DNA from: Cyclobacterium qasimii M12-11B
GTDB lineage: Bacteria; Bacteroidota; Bacteroidia; Cytophagales; Cyclobacteriaceae
Reading direction: 5' to 3'
DNA: 64,000 nucleotides
NCBI RefSeq assembly: GCF_000427295.1
Contig: NZ_ATNM01000191.1
Location: forward strand, 1-64,000
Shown here: positions 1-10,798 of the stretch, one piece after another
Position numbering within the stretch: the stretch's first letter is position 1
How the letters are laid out: the number at the start of each line of letters is the position of its first letter
Program-made: the position numbers and the translations under genes
The notes under the pieces: model-generated
What the model saw: only the letters and a program-made list of their open reading frames with translations
Told to the model about the DNA's origin: nothing
Databases searched by the model: none

Positions 1-60
1 TTTTATGACTAATGGATATAAACCGAATTGCCATTCTCTTTTGGCTTTTTGCATTCAATA

Positions 61-1263
61 TCAAACAGGCAATTTTACTTCAAATTTGGAAAACTCACCT
101 ACTTTGGCATCAATTTTTAATTTTCCTTCCATTGCGTCTATCAAGTGTTTAACCAAGGGTAAACCAAAACCATAACCTTTTTCACCCGCTGTTCCGTCGG
201 TGGTTTTACCCTCTCCTTTCATGATTTCTTCAATTTGCTCTTTAGTCATTCCTGCTCCGGTATCAGATACCTCAACCTTCAATTCCTTTCTATAATTTTT
301 TTCAGTAAGGCTAAGCCCAATGCTTACAGTACCCCCTGCAGGAGTAAACTTGATGGCATTGGAAATCAGATTGCCCACTATTTGAAGGAGTTTTGCTTTT
401 GGGAATCTCATTTCTAAATTATTACTGAGCACCTCAACTTTAAATTCAACCTTTTTCTGTTCGGCCTGAACCCCGTATAGATTTTTCAACTTTTCCTTTA
501 AAATCAAGAGGGTATATTCACCTTCATTCTTTATAGCAGGTGCAAATTTCTGATCCTCGTGATTGGTCAATATTTGATCCGCTAATTCAAGTAATGATTG
601 GCTACTGCTTTGAATAACTTTGATAAACTCCAATACGTCATCCAAACGGTTTTGGTCCCCTTGTTCTTTGATAATCTGTGCCAAACCTATGATTCCACTA
701 ATTGGCCCTCTGATATCATGGGCTACCTGCTCTTGCTTCTCTAATGAGTTCTTAACCTTGGATTTTAAATCACTTACAGATTTAATAATTCTCAACCTGT
801 TCATGATCTCGTGAGCAATAATTTCCAAAAGGTCAATTTTCTCAGGACTAATAACCCTTGATTTCGTATCCAGGACACACAATGCTCCGAGATTATACCC
901 TGTTTCAGTGGTCAATGGCACACCTAAATAATACCTTAGATTTGGATCTGCAGTCACATAAAGCTTATTTTTAAATCGCTCGTCTTTTGAAAGGTCTTCG
1001 ATTTCAAGAGAATGGTTTTCCATAATGGTATACTGGCAAACCGACTCTTCTCTGGGCAATTGCATCACGGGTAATCCTTCACTAGCAACACTCCACTGAG
1101 TTACTGCATCAATCAAATTTATAAGTGAAATATCCGTCCCTGCCACCTTTGCGGCAAGTTTGGTAAGGTCTTTTAATTGGCCCTCTAATTCTTGATTGTC
1201 TAAATCGTAATCGGCCAATGCTAACAGTCTATCGAATTCATTCGAGGAGATTGGACTTTCCAT
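61..1263 (-). CDS. GAF-domain sensor histidine kinase
   Basis: This is a predicted cytoplasmic histidine kinase of 400 aa with no membrane segment or signal peptide. A GAF domain covers about residues 25-160. The phosphoacceptor H-box (HDIRGPISG) has its histidine at residue 182. The HATPase_c domain shows an N-box (GNLISNAIKFTP, about 297-308), a G1 box (DTGAGM, 334-339) and a G2 box (GYGFGLPLV, 363-371). All catalytic motifs are intact, so autophosphorylation is expected. The GAF domain probably senses a small molecule or redox signal, but the ligand cannot be read from sequence. No response regulator lies next to it, so it is an orphan kinase and its partner must be elsewhere. The start ATG directly precedes the GAF region. 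Confidence 0.9.
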   Translation of the reverse strand: MESPISSNEFDRLLALADYDLDNQELEGQLKDLTKLAAKVAGTDISLINLIDAVTQWSVASEGLPVMQLPREESVCQYTIMENHSLEIEDLSKDERFKNKLYVTADPNLRYYLGVPLTTETGYNLGALCVLDTKSRVISPEKIDLLEIIAHEIMNRLRIIKSVSDLKSKVKNSLEKQEQVAHDIRGPISGIIGLAQIIKEQGDQNRLDDVLEFIKVIQSSSQSLLELADQILTNHEDQKFAPAIKNEGEYTLLILKEKLKNLYGVQAEQKKVEFKVEVLSNNLEMRFPKAKLLQIVGNLISNAIKFTPAGGTVSIGLSLTEKNYRKELKVEVSDTGAGMTKEQIEEIMKGEGKTTDGTAGEKGYGFGLPLVKHLIDAMEGKLKIDAKVGEFSKFEVKLPV

Positions 1264-1703
1264 AAAAATATAGTTTTAAAATTCCCGGAAAGTTAAGAGG
1301 AAATAAGGCTTTTACCTAAAAAAAATGAACATCAGATTTTCACCCATTAATAATATGGGTCCAATGTCTAAACCTAAAGTCAGGCATTAGTTTGCTTCAC
1401 ATGATTTAGGAAGTGTTATAATCAAAAAAACATCAATATTTAGATAGATTAAAGTCAAAGTATTGTACTAAAATTTAACTTACAAATGGTCTCATATTTT
1501 TTTTGATTAAACTCTTTTCAACTAAATCATTTTATTTATAAAAGGATTTAGTGGTATGTTATTTTAATGATTTATTGGCATCATTATGTTGTATGCTATT
1601 CTCGGATTTCAGTATAAGTATTTTATGTTTTGAACTTTAGGAAAGACTATTCTAAACTACATACACAAATGATTGACATTTTAATCCCTTATTGTTTCCT
1701 ATG
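1264..1703. other. AT-rich intergenic region, nothing recognised
   Basis: This gap separates two minus-strand histidine kinase genes. It presumably holds the promoter of the GAF kinase and the 3' end of the second kinase transcript. I see no strong hairpin, RNA gene or coding stretch. Confidence 0.5.
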
Positions 1704-3454
1704 CTATGTTTTGGGTAAAGTAAAATAAAACCTACTACCAACACCAAGTTCGCTTTCCAAACCTACTTTCCCTTTGTGTTTTTCGATAAATTCCTTACAC
1801 AGGATAAGTCCCAAACCAGTGCCTTTTTCGTTGTTAGTTCCTAAGGTAGAATAGGACGTGTCAATTCGAAATAATTTCTCAAAATTCACTTTATCAATAC
1901 CAACACCACTGTCAGCAACAGACAATAAATATTCATTCTCTGCTTCTTCAACAGTAATAATTACTTCCCCTTTAAAAGGAGTGAATTTTATAGCATTGGA
2001 TATAAGGTTTCTCAAAACCGTTTCAATCATTGCTTTATCGGCATTTAGTTCAAGCTTTAATGGTGCATTTAAGCTTATCCCTATTGCCTTTTCCTCTGAT
2101 GAAGTTTTCAACAGTTCAATGATTGATTTTGTGTTTTAACAAGGTCAACCTTTTCTGGATTGAACTCCATTCTACCAGTTTGAGACCTTGACCATTCCAT
2201 CAAGTTTGACAACAATGCCATGGCATGTCTCGAAGAGGAATTAATAATCGTCGCATAGGTATCAATACCTTCATAATCTTTTTCCCTAACTTGTTCACTT
2301 AGGATTTCACTTAAACCTAAAATGCCATTAAATGGACTTTTCAAGTCATGTGCAATAATTGAAAAAAACTTGTCTTTTGTTGAATTTAATTCTCTTAATG
2401 ATGCTTCACTTTTTCGAAGATTAAACTCTGCTTGTTTTCTATTCGTAATGTCATTTATTACGGATATAACACATTTCACATTATTAATTTCGATGATTTC
2501 TGCTGAGATTAAACCATGAAATAATTCCCCTGATTTTTTACGAAACAAATATTCATCTTCGACCACTAACCCTTTTGACTTTAAATCCAAAGTAAATTTA
2601 AGCAGGTCTTCATTTTGTTTCCAAATATTCAAATCAATTGATTTTAACCCTATTAATTCATGAGGTTGAAAGCCAGAAATTGAATAAACGCTTTTGTTTA
2701 CCTCGAAAATTTCTCCATCCTTAAGTTTAGATAAAAATATAATAAAGGGAGCTTTATGAAAGGCTTTTGAGAACTTCTCTTCCTGCTCATTAACATCATT
2801 AACCAGGCGTTTATTATACATTAAAAAAACACTATACGTCAAAGAGATAACTATGACTTCCCATGCCATTAAAAACAAGGATTCTGAACCTGTCGAGTTA
2901 AAGTAAGCATCCTGCACTGGTTGATTTTGAATGATGTAAATTATGTGAGAAATCTGAACAAAAAAAACCACCACAAATACATAACCAACAGGCCGGGTAA
3001 CCCTTTGCATAGCAACCGGAGTCCTTCTTAACATTAAAAAGGCACCTTGAAAACTAATTAAGACAAAAGCCAATGCAAAATTAATTTTTCTGATGTATAA
3101 ATCAGGATCTAAAAAAGTAAAATATGAGTGTATTGAAAAAAAGGTAAGTATTAATAAAATATTTTGAATTTGAGGTCCTTTTAACCTAAGGAATTTTTCT
3201 AAGCCAATTAATAATATTATAGTAGAAGAAACGATTAAGGTATTGGCAACAGGTATAGACAGCCAATCAGGAATATTACCTCGTAAGAATATCATAATAT
3301 TCCCCAAAGTAAGTATAGAAAAACTAAGCAAAACTAAGAAAGTCCCGGGGAATCGTTTTTTTATCTGAAAATACAAAGAGACAATTAATATTAAATCAAT
3401 AATATTAATTAAAATATAACTAAAATAAATTGTCTTAAAATCAAGTGGTGGCAT
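1704..3454 (-). CDS. Membrane PAS sensor histidine kinase, frameshifted
   Basis: Two adjacent reading frames together make one hybrid-free histidine kinase. The first part (3454 down to 2108) has about six or seven hydrophobic helices in residues 1-215, a PAS domain at about 225-345 and a HisKA H-box (AHDLKSPFNG) with His 369. The second part (2111 down to 1704) has the N-box, G1 (DSGVGI) and G2 (GTGLGL) of the HATPase domain. At about 2111-2123 the frame shifts by one base: in the other frame the linker continues as ELLKTSSEEK, which directly follows KTQNQS. Adding one base restores a 583-aa kinase. The apparent TTG start of the second part is simply an internal Leu codon. The gene is either disrupted or affected by a sequencing indel. 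No response regulator is adjacent. Confidence 0.85.
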
Positions 3455-3977
3455 ATAAAAACAATCTATTCAACATAATAACCAATATCATTTTCTTAAT
3501 AAACCCAATTATTATTTTAGCGTTAAGCATTTCAGCTCCATATCCCCCAATATAAATGAAGCACTGCTTCTCGATTCGCAAAATGAATGGTGAAAGCTCC
3601 TGTGTTTTTAAACTAGTTCTTTTGGTTTCACACATTTAATCCAAAACTTTTTATACGGATAATACTAAACCAAGAAGTTCGTTAAAATTGCTTCTTAATC
3701 TTAAATCACACCTTTTGTAAATTTTTACATTATAAGCTATGAAAAAAAATCCAAACCATCATTGAAAAGTGCAGTCTATTAGTACAATGCCTTGGTTAAA
3801 GTGCAAAATGCTCCTTTAATAGCTGTCCATTTCAGGTAGAATCCAAAGTATCGTCACCAAATATGCGGTGTACCTCAAGTTTCCTATAATTGAACCTGTA
3901 TCTAAGGATTTACCCGGCTAGCAGAACTTTTAGTCCTAAAAGAAATTTTTTTATCGAAAATAGAATACTATCTTCGC
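3455..3977. other. Intergenic region upstream of B12 riboswitch
   Basis: This divergent intergenic region separates the minus-strand kinase from the plus-strand B12 locus. Just before the riboswitch, TATCTTCG at about 3969-3976 resembles the Bacteroidota -7 element (TAnnTTTG), with a T-rich stretch about 20 bases upstream. That would place transcription start close to the riboswitch 5' end. The assignment is tentative. A short minus-strand open frame at 3441-3635 has no recognisable domain and I do not call it a gene. Confidence 0.35.
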
Positions 3978-4160
3978 CGCCGTAATGGTTTCCTCCTGGA
4001 TGTTGTCCTAGAGAAATTAAATTGGAATCCGGTGTGAATCCGGAACTGTCCCGCAGCTGTAATCTCATAAAGCTATTTCCAAATTTTAATGATCACTTTC
4101 TGTATAATCAGAGGGGAAGGTCGGAAAATAGTGAGTAAGTCAGAATACTTGCCAATACGA
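3978..4160 (+). ncRNA. Cobalamin (AdoCbl-type) riboswitch
   Basis: The conserved core is directly visible: GGAATCC-GGTGTGAATCC-GGAACTGTCCC and CGCAGCTGTAA at about 4023-4062, and a B12-box-like 3' element (AAGTCAGAATACTTGCC) at about 4137-4153. Spacing and order match the cobalamin riboswitch family. The downstream genes form a B12 uptake set, which supports the assignment. A small hairpin (TCTTGC-aac-GCAAGA, 4251-4265) lies between the aptamer and the start codon and could be part of the expression platform; this is inference. Expected behaviour is repression of the downstream genes when cobalamin is plentiful. The aptamer ends are approximate. Confidence 0.93.
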
Positions 4161-4320
4161 AATATAAGCCGAAATATGCGATAGACATTCTATTAATTAA
4201 TTCGGGTAAAATTGAAAGCTTTCGGGGATTGAAGCTTGAAAACAAATACGTCTTGCAACGCAAGATCTTGATTTCAGTTGGTTTCGTTGAAAGCTATTTG
4301 CCTTTAGACAAATAGTTTTA

Positions 4321-6369
4321 ATGATCATTTACAAGTGGCTTCCTAAGCAGGAGGCGATTCTTCTTTTGTGCGCTTTACTCTTTATTGCTTGCGTATGCCA
4401 AGCACAGGAAAAGTATGTCCAAAATTACCCCTCCCCAAGGGATACAACTGCCGTTTACGATATCGATGGCGTTACCGTTGAATCCGATAGATACCAATCC
4501 CGTTTGCGCTCTCCAATGCCGGTACAGGCACTTAGGGGAAAAGAGCTTGAAAAACTCAATAGTTTTTCCGTAGCTGATGCTATCAGGTATTTCTCAGGAG
4601 TTCAGTTAAAGGATTATGGAGGAATTGGGGGACTGAAAACCATCAACGTCCGAAGCATGGGTAGTGCCCACACCAGTGTTTTCTACGATGGAGTTGTCAT
4701 CAAAAATGCTCAAAATGGGCAGGTAGACCTGGGGAAATTTTCCTTGGACAATATTGAGGCTTTGGAGCTTTTTAATGGTCAAAAGTCAAATATATTCCAG
4801 CCTGCTCTAGGTTTCTTTGCCTCCAACACGCTCTTCATGCAGAGTAAAATCCCAGTGTTTGAAGACGAAGAACAAGAGCATGCTAAAATCTCATTCAAAA
4901 CAGGATCCTTTGGCTTGATCAATCCATCCCTTCTTTATGAGCGTCGGATAAATGAGGGACTTTCTGTCGCCTTCAATACAGAATACATTACCGCCAACGG
5001 GAAATATAAATACAGGTACCAAAAAGAGAATGGCTACGATACCACTGCAACCCGACAAAATGGAGATATCGAATCCTTAAGGGCTGAAATCACACTTCAT
5101 CAGGCGTTTAAATCAGGAGGTAAAGCATCACTAAAAGGCTATTATTACGAATCAGAGCGGGGACTTCCTGGAGCTATCGTTGCCAATATTTTTAGTCATT
5201 ATCAGCGTCTTTGGGACAAGAACTTCTTTGTGCAGGGCATGTTGCACAAGTCATTTTTTGACAAACATGAGCTGTTGGTCAATGCGAAGTACAGCAGTGA
5301 TTATAATCGGTACATAGACCCTAACTATCAGACGATTGAAGGTGCACTGGACAATCGATATTATCAAAGGGAATTCTACACCTCTGTAGTAAACCAATAT
5401 ATGCTAAATTCCTGGTGGGATGTATCGCTCGCGGCAGACTATTCCTTCAACACCCTGGATGCAAACCTATACCGGTTCACTTATCCTAGCAGATCATCCT
5501 ATTATATTGCAGTATCCAGCGCAATACATCGGGACAGATTAGAAATACAAGCAAACCTTTTGGGTGCCTATGTAAATGATAAGGTAAAGTTTTACCAAAA
5601 AGGAAGCGATCAGCAAGTTTTCAACCCTGTAATATCAGTTTCCTATCAGCCTTTTACTTTACATGAAAATTTCAGAATCAGGGCTTTTTACAAGGAATCT
5701 TTTCGGATGCCTACTTTCAATGACCTCTATTACACCTTCGTAGGAAACACCTTTTTACGACCAGAATTCACAACCCAATACAATATAGGAGCCACCTGGC
5801 AGGCCAAACCCAACCATATTTTAGAAGCTTTTACCATTCAGGTAGACGGGTATTACAACCAAGTTAAAGACAAAATTGTGGCCATGCCATCTGCCAATCT
5901 CTTTCGGTGGACAATGATGAACTTGGGTGAGGTAGAAGTTAAAGGACTTGAAACCAACCTACGTGGCATTAAAGAAATAGCAAACGTATCACTCGAAATA
6001 GGAATGGGTTACACCTTCCAGAAGGCTATAGATATTACAGCTTCTAGCACAGTGTATGGAGACCAGATTCCTTATACGCCAGTTCATAGTGGAACATTTA
6101 CCTCATCAGCCAGCTATCAGAACTGGCAAGCCAATTTCAGCTTCATCTATACCGGTGAACGCTATAGCCAAAAGGCAAATTTACCTGTCAACTATGTCCA
6201 ACCCTGGTACACCAGCGATCTCGGATTAACCTGGAAGAATCGATATGGCAAGTACCAATACTCCATGGGATTGGAGACCAACAACCTATTTAACCAGTAT
6301 TACGATGTGGTTTTAAACTTTCCAATGCCCGGAAGAAACTATCGACTAAAATTCAATATCTCCTTTTAA
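4321..6369 (+). CDS. btuB: TonB-dependent vitamin B12 receptor (BtuB-like)
   Basis: This 682-aa outer-membrane receptor has a signal peptide ending near CQAQ, a plug domain (about residues 45-170, with VADAIRYFSGVQ and INVRSMGS motifs) and a beta-barrel ending in an aromatic terminal strand (KFNISF). It lacks the N-terminal carboxypeptidase-like domain of SusC proteins, which fits a small-ligand receptor. The cobalamin riboswitch immediately upstream and the two lipoprotein-like genes downstream point to B12 or related corrinoids as substrate. The next gene starts only 3 bases after its stop. Transport would use TonB-ExbBD energy encoded elsewhere. The symbol rests on context and family resemblance; another corrinoid, such as cobinamide, is possible. 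Confidence 0.85.
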   Translation: MIIYKWLPKQEAILLLCALLFIACVCQAQEKYVQNYPSPRDTTAVYDIDGVTVESDRYQSRLRSPMPVQALRGKELEKLNSFSVADAIRYFSGVQLKDYGGIGGLKTINVRSMGSAHTSVFYDGVVIKNAQNGQVDLGKFSLDNIEALELFNGQKSNIFQPALGFFASNTLFMQSKIPVFEDEEQEHAKISFKTGSFGLINPSLLYERRINEGLSVAFNTEYITANGKYKYRYQKENGYDTTATRQNGDIESLRAEITLHQAFKSGGKASLKGYYYESERGLPGAIVANIFSHYQRLWDKNFFVQGMLHKSFFDKHELLVNAKYSSDYNRYIDPNYQTIEGALDNRYYQREFYTSVVNQYMLNSWWDVSLAADYSFNTLDANLYRFTYPSRSSYYIAVSSAIHRDRLEIQANLLGAYVNDKVKFYQKGSDQQVFNPVISVSYQPFTLHENFRIRAFYKESFRMPTFNDLYYTFVGNTFLRPEFTTQYNIGATWQAKPNHILEAFTIQVDGYYNQVKDKIVAMPSANLFRWTMMNLGEVEVKGLETNLRGIKEIANVSLEIGMGYTFQKAIDITASSTVYGDQIPYTPVHSGTFTSSASYQNWQANFSFIYTGERYSQKANLPVNYVQPWYTSDLGLTWKNRYGKYQYSMGLETNNLFNQYYDVVLNFPMPGRNYRLKFNISF

Positions 6370-6372
6370 ATT

Positions 6373-7527
6373 ATGAAATACGCATTACACTACCTCTTAT
6401 TCCTACTTATTCTATCCACTCTATCGAGTTGTAGGGAAGACGATTTTATTTCTTTACCCGATGCCGACAAGCTACCTGAGCAAGAAGCCTCAAATATTGC
6501 CGGATTTTATCTGCTTAATGAAGGCAATATGAACATGAACAAGGCTTCTTTGGACTATTACGATTACCAAACAGGGCTATATACCAGGAATTTATACGGA
6601 ACAGCAAACCCAAACTCAACCCTTGGATTAGGAGATGTAGGTAATGATTTAGGCCTATATGGCTCCAAACTTTATGCTGTAATCAATGCTTCAAATAAAG
6701 TCGAAGTGATAGATGCAGAGACTACAGAACGTATAGCAGTTTTAGAAGTGAAGAATTGCCGCTATGTAACTTTTGATGGGGGATTTGTCTATGTGAGTGC
6801 CTATGATGGGGAGGTTTCTTTGGGGAATGATAAGCCAAACGGCTTCATAGCCAAATATGACACAATCAATTTTGACCTAATTAATAAAATAGAGGTTGGT
6901 CGCCAACCTGAGGAAATGGCTGTTTCCAATGGTAAACTATACATCGCTAATTCTGGTGGCTATAGTCCTCCTCAGTATGAAAATACGATTTCAGTCATTG
7001 ACCTGGATTCATTTAAGGTCATCAAAGCGATAGAAGTTGCCATCAACCTGCACCGAGTGAAAGCAGATGGAAAAGGGAATATTTATGTCAGCTCAAGGGG
7101 TGATTATTACAATACGCCTTCCAACCTATTTGTCATCGATACGCAACTGGATCAAGTAATCGACCAATTTAACATCCCATGTTCCAACCTTACTATCAGT
7201 GGTGATACCGCTTATGTGATCGGTTCAGCATTTGACTATTCCCTGGGAGGTTTTAAAGTTGACTATGCGATGATCAACACCCAAACCAGGGAACTCCTCT
7301 CCCAGCCCTTTATTTCCCAAGAGTTAGTAGACAATATCAAAACGCCTTATGGTCTGGCAGTAGATGCTTATTCCGGAAATATTTACATCACAGATGCCGG
7401 AGACTATGTTTCTCCAGGCAAACTATATGCCTATAACCTTAAAGCTGATTCACTGCTTTTCGAACAAGTTACTGGTGACATTCCCTCCCAAATCGCATTT
7501 TTATTCAAAAACGCATATAAAAACTAA
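6373..7527 (+). CDS. YncE/DUF5074-like beta-propeller lipoprotein, BtuG-like
   Basis: The 384-aa product has a lipoprotein signal (hydrophobic run followed by LSSC at about residues 16-19) and repeating propeller blades typical of YncE/DUF5074 proteins (for example VEVIDAETTERIAVLEV, ISVIDLDSFKVIKAIEV, NLFVIDTQLDQVIDQF). In Bacteroides, BtuG is a surface-exposed propeller lipoprotein that binds B12 with very high affinity and caps BtuB. Position directly after a BtuB-like receptor under a cobalamin riboswitch supports the same role here. It is probably anchored at the outer face of the outer membrane. B12 binding is inferred from fold and context, not from identified ligand residues. Confidence 0.75.
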   Translation: MKYALHYLLFLLILSTLSSCREDDFISLPDADKLPEQEASNIAGFYLLNEGNMNMNKASLDYYDYQTGLYTRNLYGTANPNSTLGLGDVGNDLGLYGSKLYAVINASNKVEVIDAETTERIAVLEVKNCRYVTFDGGFVYVSAYDGEVSLGNDKPNGFIAKYDTINFDLINKIEVGRQPEEMAVSNGKLYIANSGGYSPPQYENTISVIDLDSFKVIKAIEVAINLHRVKADGKGNIYVSSRGDYYNTPSNLFVIDTQLDQVIDQFNIPCSNLTISGDTAYVIGSAFDYSLGGFKVDYAMINTQTRELLSQPFISQELVDNIKTPYGLAVDAYSGNIYITDAGDYVSPGKLYAYNLKADSLLFEQVTGDIPSQIAFLFKNAYKN

Positions 7528-7549
7528 CTATTAACTAAAATCTAAAAAG

Positions 7550-9097
7550 ATGAAAAAACTATTACCATGCCTCCTTTTTATCACCCTATTAACATCCTGT
7601 CTGAAAGATGACCTTGAAGATTTACGAAAAGATGTTGACAGCCTTAAAGAACAAATGGCTCAATATGAAAGCTTATTGGATGCCCTTAATAATCGATTGT
7701 ACATTAAAAGTTACGAAGACAATAGTGGCGCATACAGCATAGAGCTGAGTGATGGCACTATCATGACTGTCAATGATGCTCCTTCATTCATTGAAATAGG
7801 CGATAATGGAAATTGGTGGATTGACAACCAAGACTCAGGTAAAGCAGCCGGAGAATATCCTAATAGCATGCCCGAGATAGGCATTGGAGAAGGTAGAAAC
7901 TGGGTTATAGATGATGTAGATGTAGGAATTTCAGCTCAAAATCAGCTAGCGAAGGAAGGATCAAACATCATTGCATTGGCACAGATTGCGGGGCAATTGT
8001 CTTTTGTTTTTGCTGATGGCAGAGCGATCAATTTTGATGCTTCAGCACCAGTGATTTCGTTCAATATTCCAGACGGAGGATTTGTATTTAATAAAATGAC
8101 CTGGTTTAACGTAGAAACTGTAGTAAAACTCGATGCTGATGCCAATTATGAGTGGCTTTTTGACGGTAAAGTGCTCGCAAATACGAAAGACCTTACTTAT
8201 GTTTTTGCAAAAGCTGGAGAACATATATTACAGCTCAACGCTAAAAATGAATTTGGCGTTAGAACTGTACAAGTTACCATTACCATTAATGATGCAGTAT
8301 ACACGAATAACCTGACCAAATTGTTTGAATTCAAGCCTGCACCGGGACAGCAAATCAACAAGCTTCCAGCCTGGTCAGAAGGTATCGCTGCAGATAGCGT
8401 ATTGAAAACTGCCGAAAAAGCGCTGACGAACAATTCACTGATCAGTTTGGGTAGTTTTGGTGGTTATGTTACTATGGGCTTTGACCACACGATCGTCAAT
8501 GGTGAAGGCAATGACTTTTTGGTAAAAGGAAATGCATATAGCAGTTGGGCAGAACCGGGCATCATCATGGTATCTGAGGATGTAAATAGAAATGGATTAC
8601 CAGATGACGAATGGTTTGAGATCTATGGTTCGGAACATAGCAATTCCGAAGCGGTCAAAAACTACGAAGTCACTTACTACCGACCTGAATTGGAGCCAAC
8701 CAATCCAAATGAACAAAACTACATCTTATGGAAAGACAATCAGGGTCAATCAGGGTATGTACCAAAAAATTCATTTAATAGTCAAAGTTATTATCCAGGA
8801 TGGGAAACAGACAGTATTTCTTTCACAGGAACCCTACTTCCATCCAAAATCTATGACCAATCAGGCACAGGAACATTTTGGACCAACCCACCATACGATT
8901 GGGGTTATGCAGACAATATGTCTAATAACAATGAAGCTGCTCAAATTGACATCAGCTGGGCGCATGACAGTGAAGGCAACGCTGTTAAGCTCCACGGTGT
9001 AGATTTTATAAAAGTTTACAACGGAACACTTGCCGCAGGTGGCTGGCTTGGTGAAGTATCAACAGAAGTTTCAGGGTTTACCGACCTTAATTTGTAA
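7550..9097 (+). CDS. Surface lipoprotein with PKD-like domain, B12 locus (BtuH-like candidate)
   Basis: The 515-aa product starts with a lipoprotein signal (LLTSC at about residues 13-17), followed by a short coiled coil (about 22-50) and a DUF4988-like N-terminal module with YIKSYEDNSG and LSDGTIMTV. A PKD-like Ig domain covers about 165-250. A large C-terminal domain contains SLGSFGGYVTMGFDH and DVNRNGLPDDEWFEIYGSE. This architecture is common for a third protein of Bacteroidota B12 loci, and a surface B12-binding protein named BtuH is known from such loci; equivalence here is inference. It is the last gene of the riboswitch-controlled unit and is followed by a strong hairpin. Confidence 0.7.
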   Translation: MKKLLPCLLFITLLTSCLKDDLEDLRKDVDSLKEQMAQYESLLDALNNRLYIKSYEDNSGAYSIELSDGTIMTVNDAPSFIEIGDNGNWWIDNQDSGKAAGEYPNSMPEIGIGEGRNWVIDDVDVGISAQNQLAKEGSNIIALAQIAGQLSFVFADGRAINFDASAPVISFNIPDGGFVFNKMTWFNVETVVKLDADANYEWLFDGKVLANTKDLTYVFAKAGEHILQLNAKNEFGVRTVQVTITINDAVYTNNLTKLFEFKPAPGQQINKLPAWSEGIAADSVLKTAEKALTNNSLISLGSFGGYVTMGFDHTIVNGEGNDFLVKGNAYSSWAEPGIIMVSEDVNRNGLPDDEWFEIYGSEHSNSEAVKNYEVTYYRPELEPTNPNEQNYILWKDNQGQSGYVPKNSFNSQSYYPGWETDSISFTGTLLPSKIYDQSGTGTFWTNPPYDWGYADNMSNNNEAAQIDISWAHDSEGNAVKLHGVDFIKVYNGTLAAGGWLGEVSTEVSGFTDLNL

Positions 9098-9112
9098 TAA
9101 TGATTAAGTATC

Positions 9113-9147
9113 AAGGAGGTTGTCTCTACAAAGGAGACAACCTCCTT
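9113..9147 (+). terminator. Strong hairpin terminator after B12 operon
   Basis: A perfect 14-bp inverted repeat (9113-9126 with 9134-9147, 7-base loop) sits 15 bases after the stop of the PKD protein. It is followed by TATT-rich sequence. It lies between convergent genes and may serve both strands. Confidence 0.85.
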
Positions 9148-9167
9148 ATTATATAAGAAAGTGACTA

Positions 9168-10798
9168 TTAAAATTCCCCATCGATCAATGGCCAACTGTC
9201 ATAAGCGCTGTCCATAGTTATTTCATCAACCCGTTTAATGACCCATTTGTCTTTAGGTGCATTTACATCATATTCAATCAAGGAACCATTAGGGAACTGA
9301 AAGTGAGACTTCAATTTTTCCAAATCAGGATTTACCCTCTCCAGCTCTTGCACTAATCTTTCGGGATCCTGAGACTGAAAAACCGTTAATAGACCAAACT
9401 TGTTAGAAGAATAAACAGCTATAAGCAGGTTTTCACTACTTTTAAAAATAGACCATGTATCGTTTTAAAAACTGGAACTTGCCCTTTAGGGATGGAAACA
9501 GGACCAGCTGCGCAGGCAAAATCTTTATAAACGCCTGTATTGTTCCACTCCATAAAATTTGTCCCTGGACCTGATAAATGAAATGTTTCCTCAAGTTCTT
9601 TGGCTTCGTCATTCATAAAAAGGGTAATTGGCCTAGCCACAATTTGCGATCTTTTGCCACGGTTAACCCCTCCGGCTGAAATTAAATAGTTTTTACCAGC
9701 AGCATATATCTCAGGACTGGCATTTTTACCATGTCCCATTTTCACAAAATAACCATCCCCTTTATTGAATAAAAGGGTTGTGATTTTATCTGCTGGACGG
9801 TAAGGCATGCAAGCTCCCATTAGTGCATGTACCCGCCCTTCTCCAATATCAAAGTTAGTTTTTGCTCCTGGCAAAAAGCTCATCCATGCTTTCATAAAAA
9901 CAGCGTGATATCCTGTAGTCAACTTATGCCAGTTGGCCCGGTCGTACCTCCTTCTCATGGGAGGTAAATATTTGTAATTATAACTTCCTATTGCAAAGCA
10001 AAAATTCATGTAATCCAATACTTCACGGGCTTCCTTTCTTACATTATCTGATCCGTAAGCCTCCAGGTTTAGCAATGCCGTAATGGTATACCCCACATAA
10101 GGCATGGAGTTAAACTCATGGAGTCCATTTGTTTTCATTTCGGCTAAAAAGTCAACAATTTTTGACTCCATCTCATTGCTCTTATTGTCGTATTTTCGGG
10201 CTTTACTCCCATGAAGGGCCATCCACCTATTTTTGAGATAGCGGGATCCTTCAGTCATTAATATGTGATTTTCCGTTTCGGGGAATAAGCCCAGTGTCTT
10301 GGGCGCTGTTCTCCTGAAATTATTGCCCTCTTCAACCAATAACACATTAAGCAAATGGTCCACAGTTTGCGCATACAATATTTCCGGATTGTCTCCAAAC
10401 TGCCATAAAATAGATGTGAGTACCGTAAATGTAAAGTCGTAATCACCAAGTTTATTTAATGCCCAGGATGAGCCGGCAACACCCCATGGCTTCATGCCCA
10501 TTATTACTTGGTTGGTTTCATCGACGTTTGTTTGTGAATGGAGTTGAGCCAGTAAAATCCGAGGATTGTCTACTTTTCCTCGTTTTGGGCCATATTCCAC
10601 CGTTTCATTAGCCCAAATTCCAACAATTGAATCATAAAAATCAGATTTAACCTCCCAATTTATTGTTCGTATATGGGGAACGGCAATGTCTCCGGGATTT
10701 AAACTTACCTTTTGGTTACTTTGCGAATTATTAAAAACAATAACTGCCAATAAAGCAATAACAATAACTCCTATCAGTTTAATTTTTGGGCTTTTCAT
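9168..10798 (-). CDS. Exported alpha/alpha-type protein of unknown function, frameshifted
   Basis: I do not recognise the exact family. The main frame (10798 to 9419) encodes an N-terminal membrane anchor or signal (residues 5-23, with GVIVIALLAVIVF), then a mostly helical region with features reminiscent of alpha/alpha-toroid lyases or glycosidases (ALHGSKARKYDNKSNEM, PYVGYTITALLNLEAYG, RRRYDRANWHKLTTGYH) and a beta-rich C-terminal part. Near 9463-9471 the frame shifts: the other frame continues as NDTWSIFKSSENLLIAV and runs on to a 61-residue tail ending at 9168. Adding one base gives a 543-aa protein. Enzymatic activity is unproven. It is convergent with the B12 operon and appears to be a single-gene unit. 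Confidence 0.7.

Noticed and set aside
3441-3635. Minus-strand open frame of 64 codons upstream of the PAS kinase
   Set aside because: It overlaps the kinase start, has no domain or credible signal, and composition is that of an AT-rich intergenic region.
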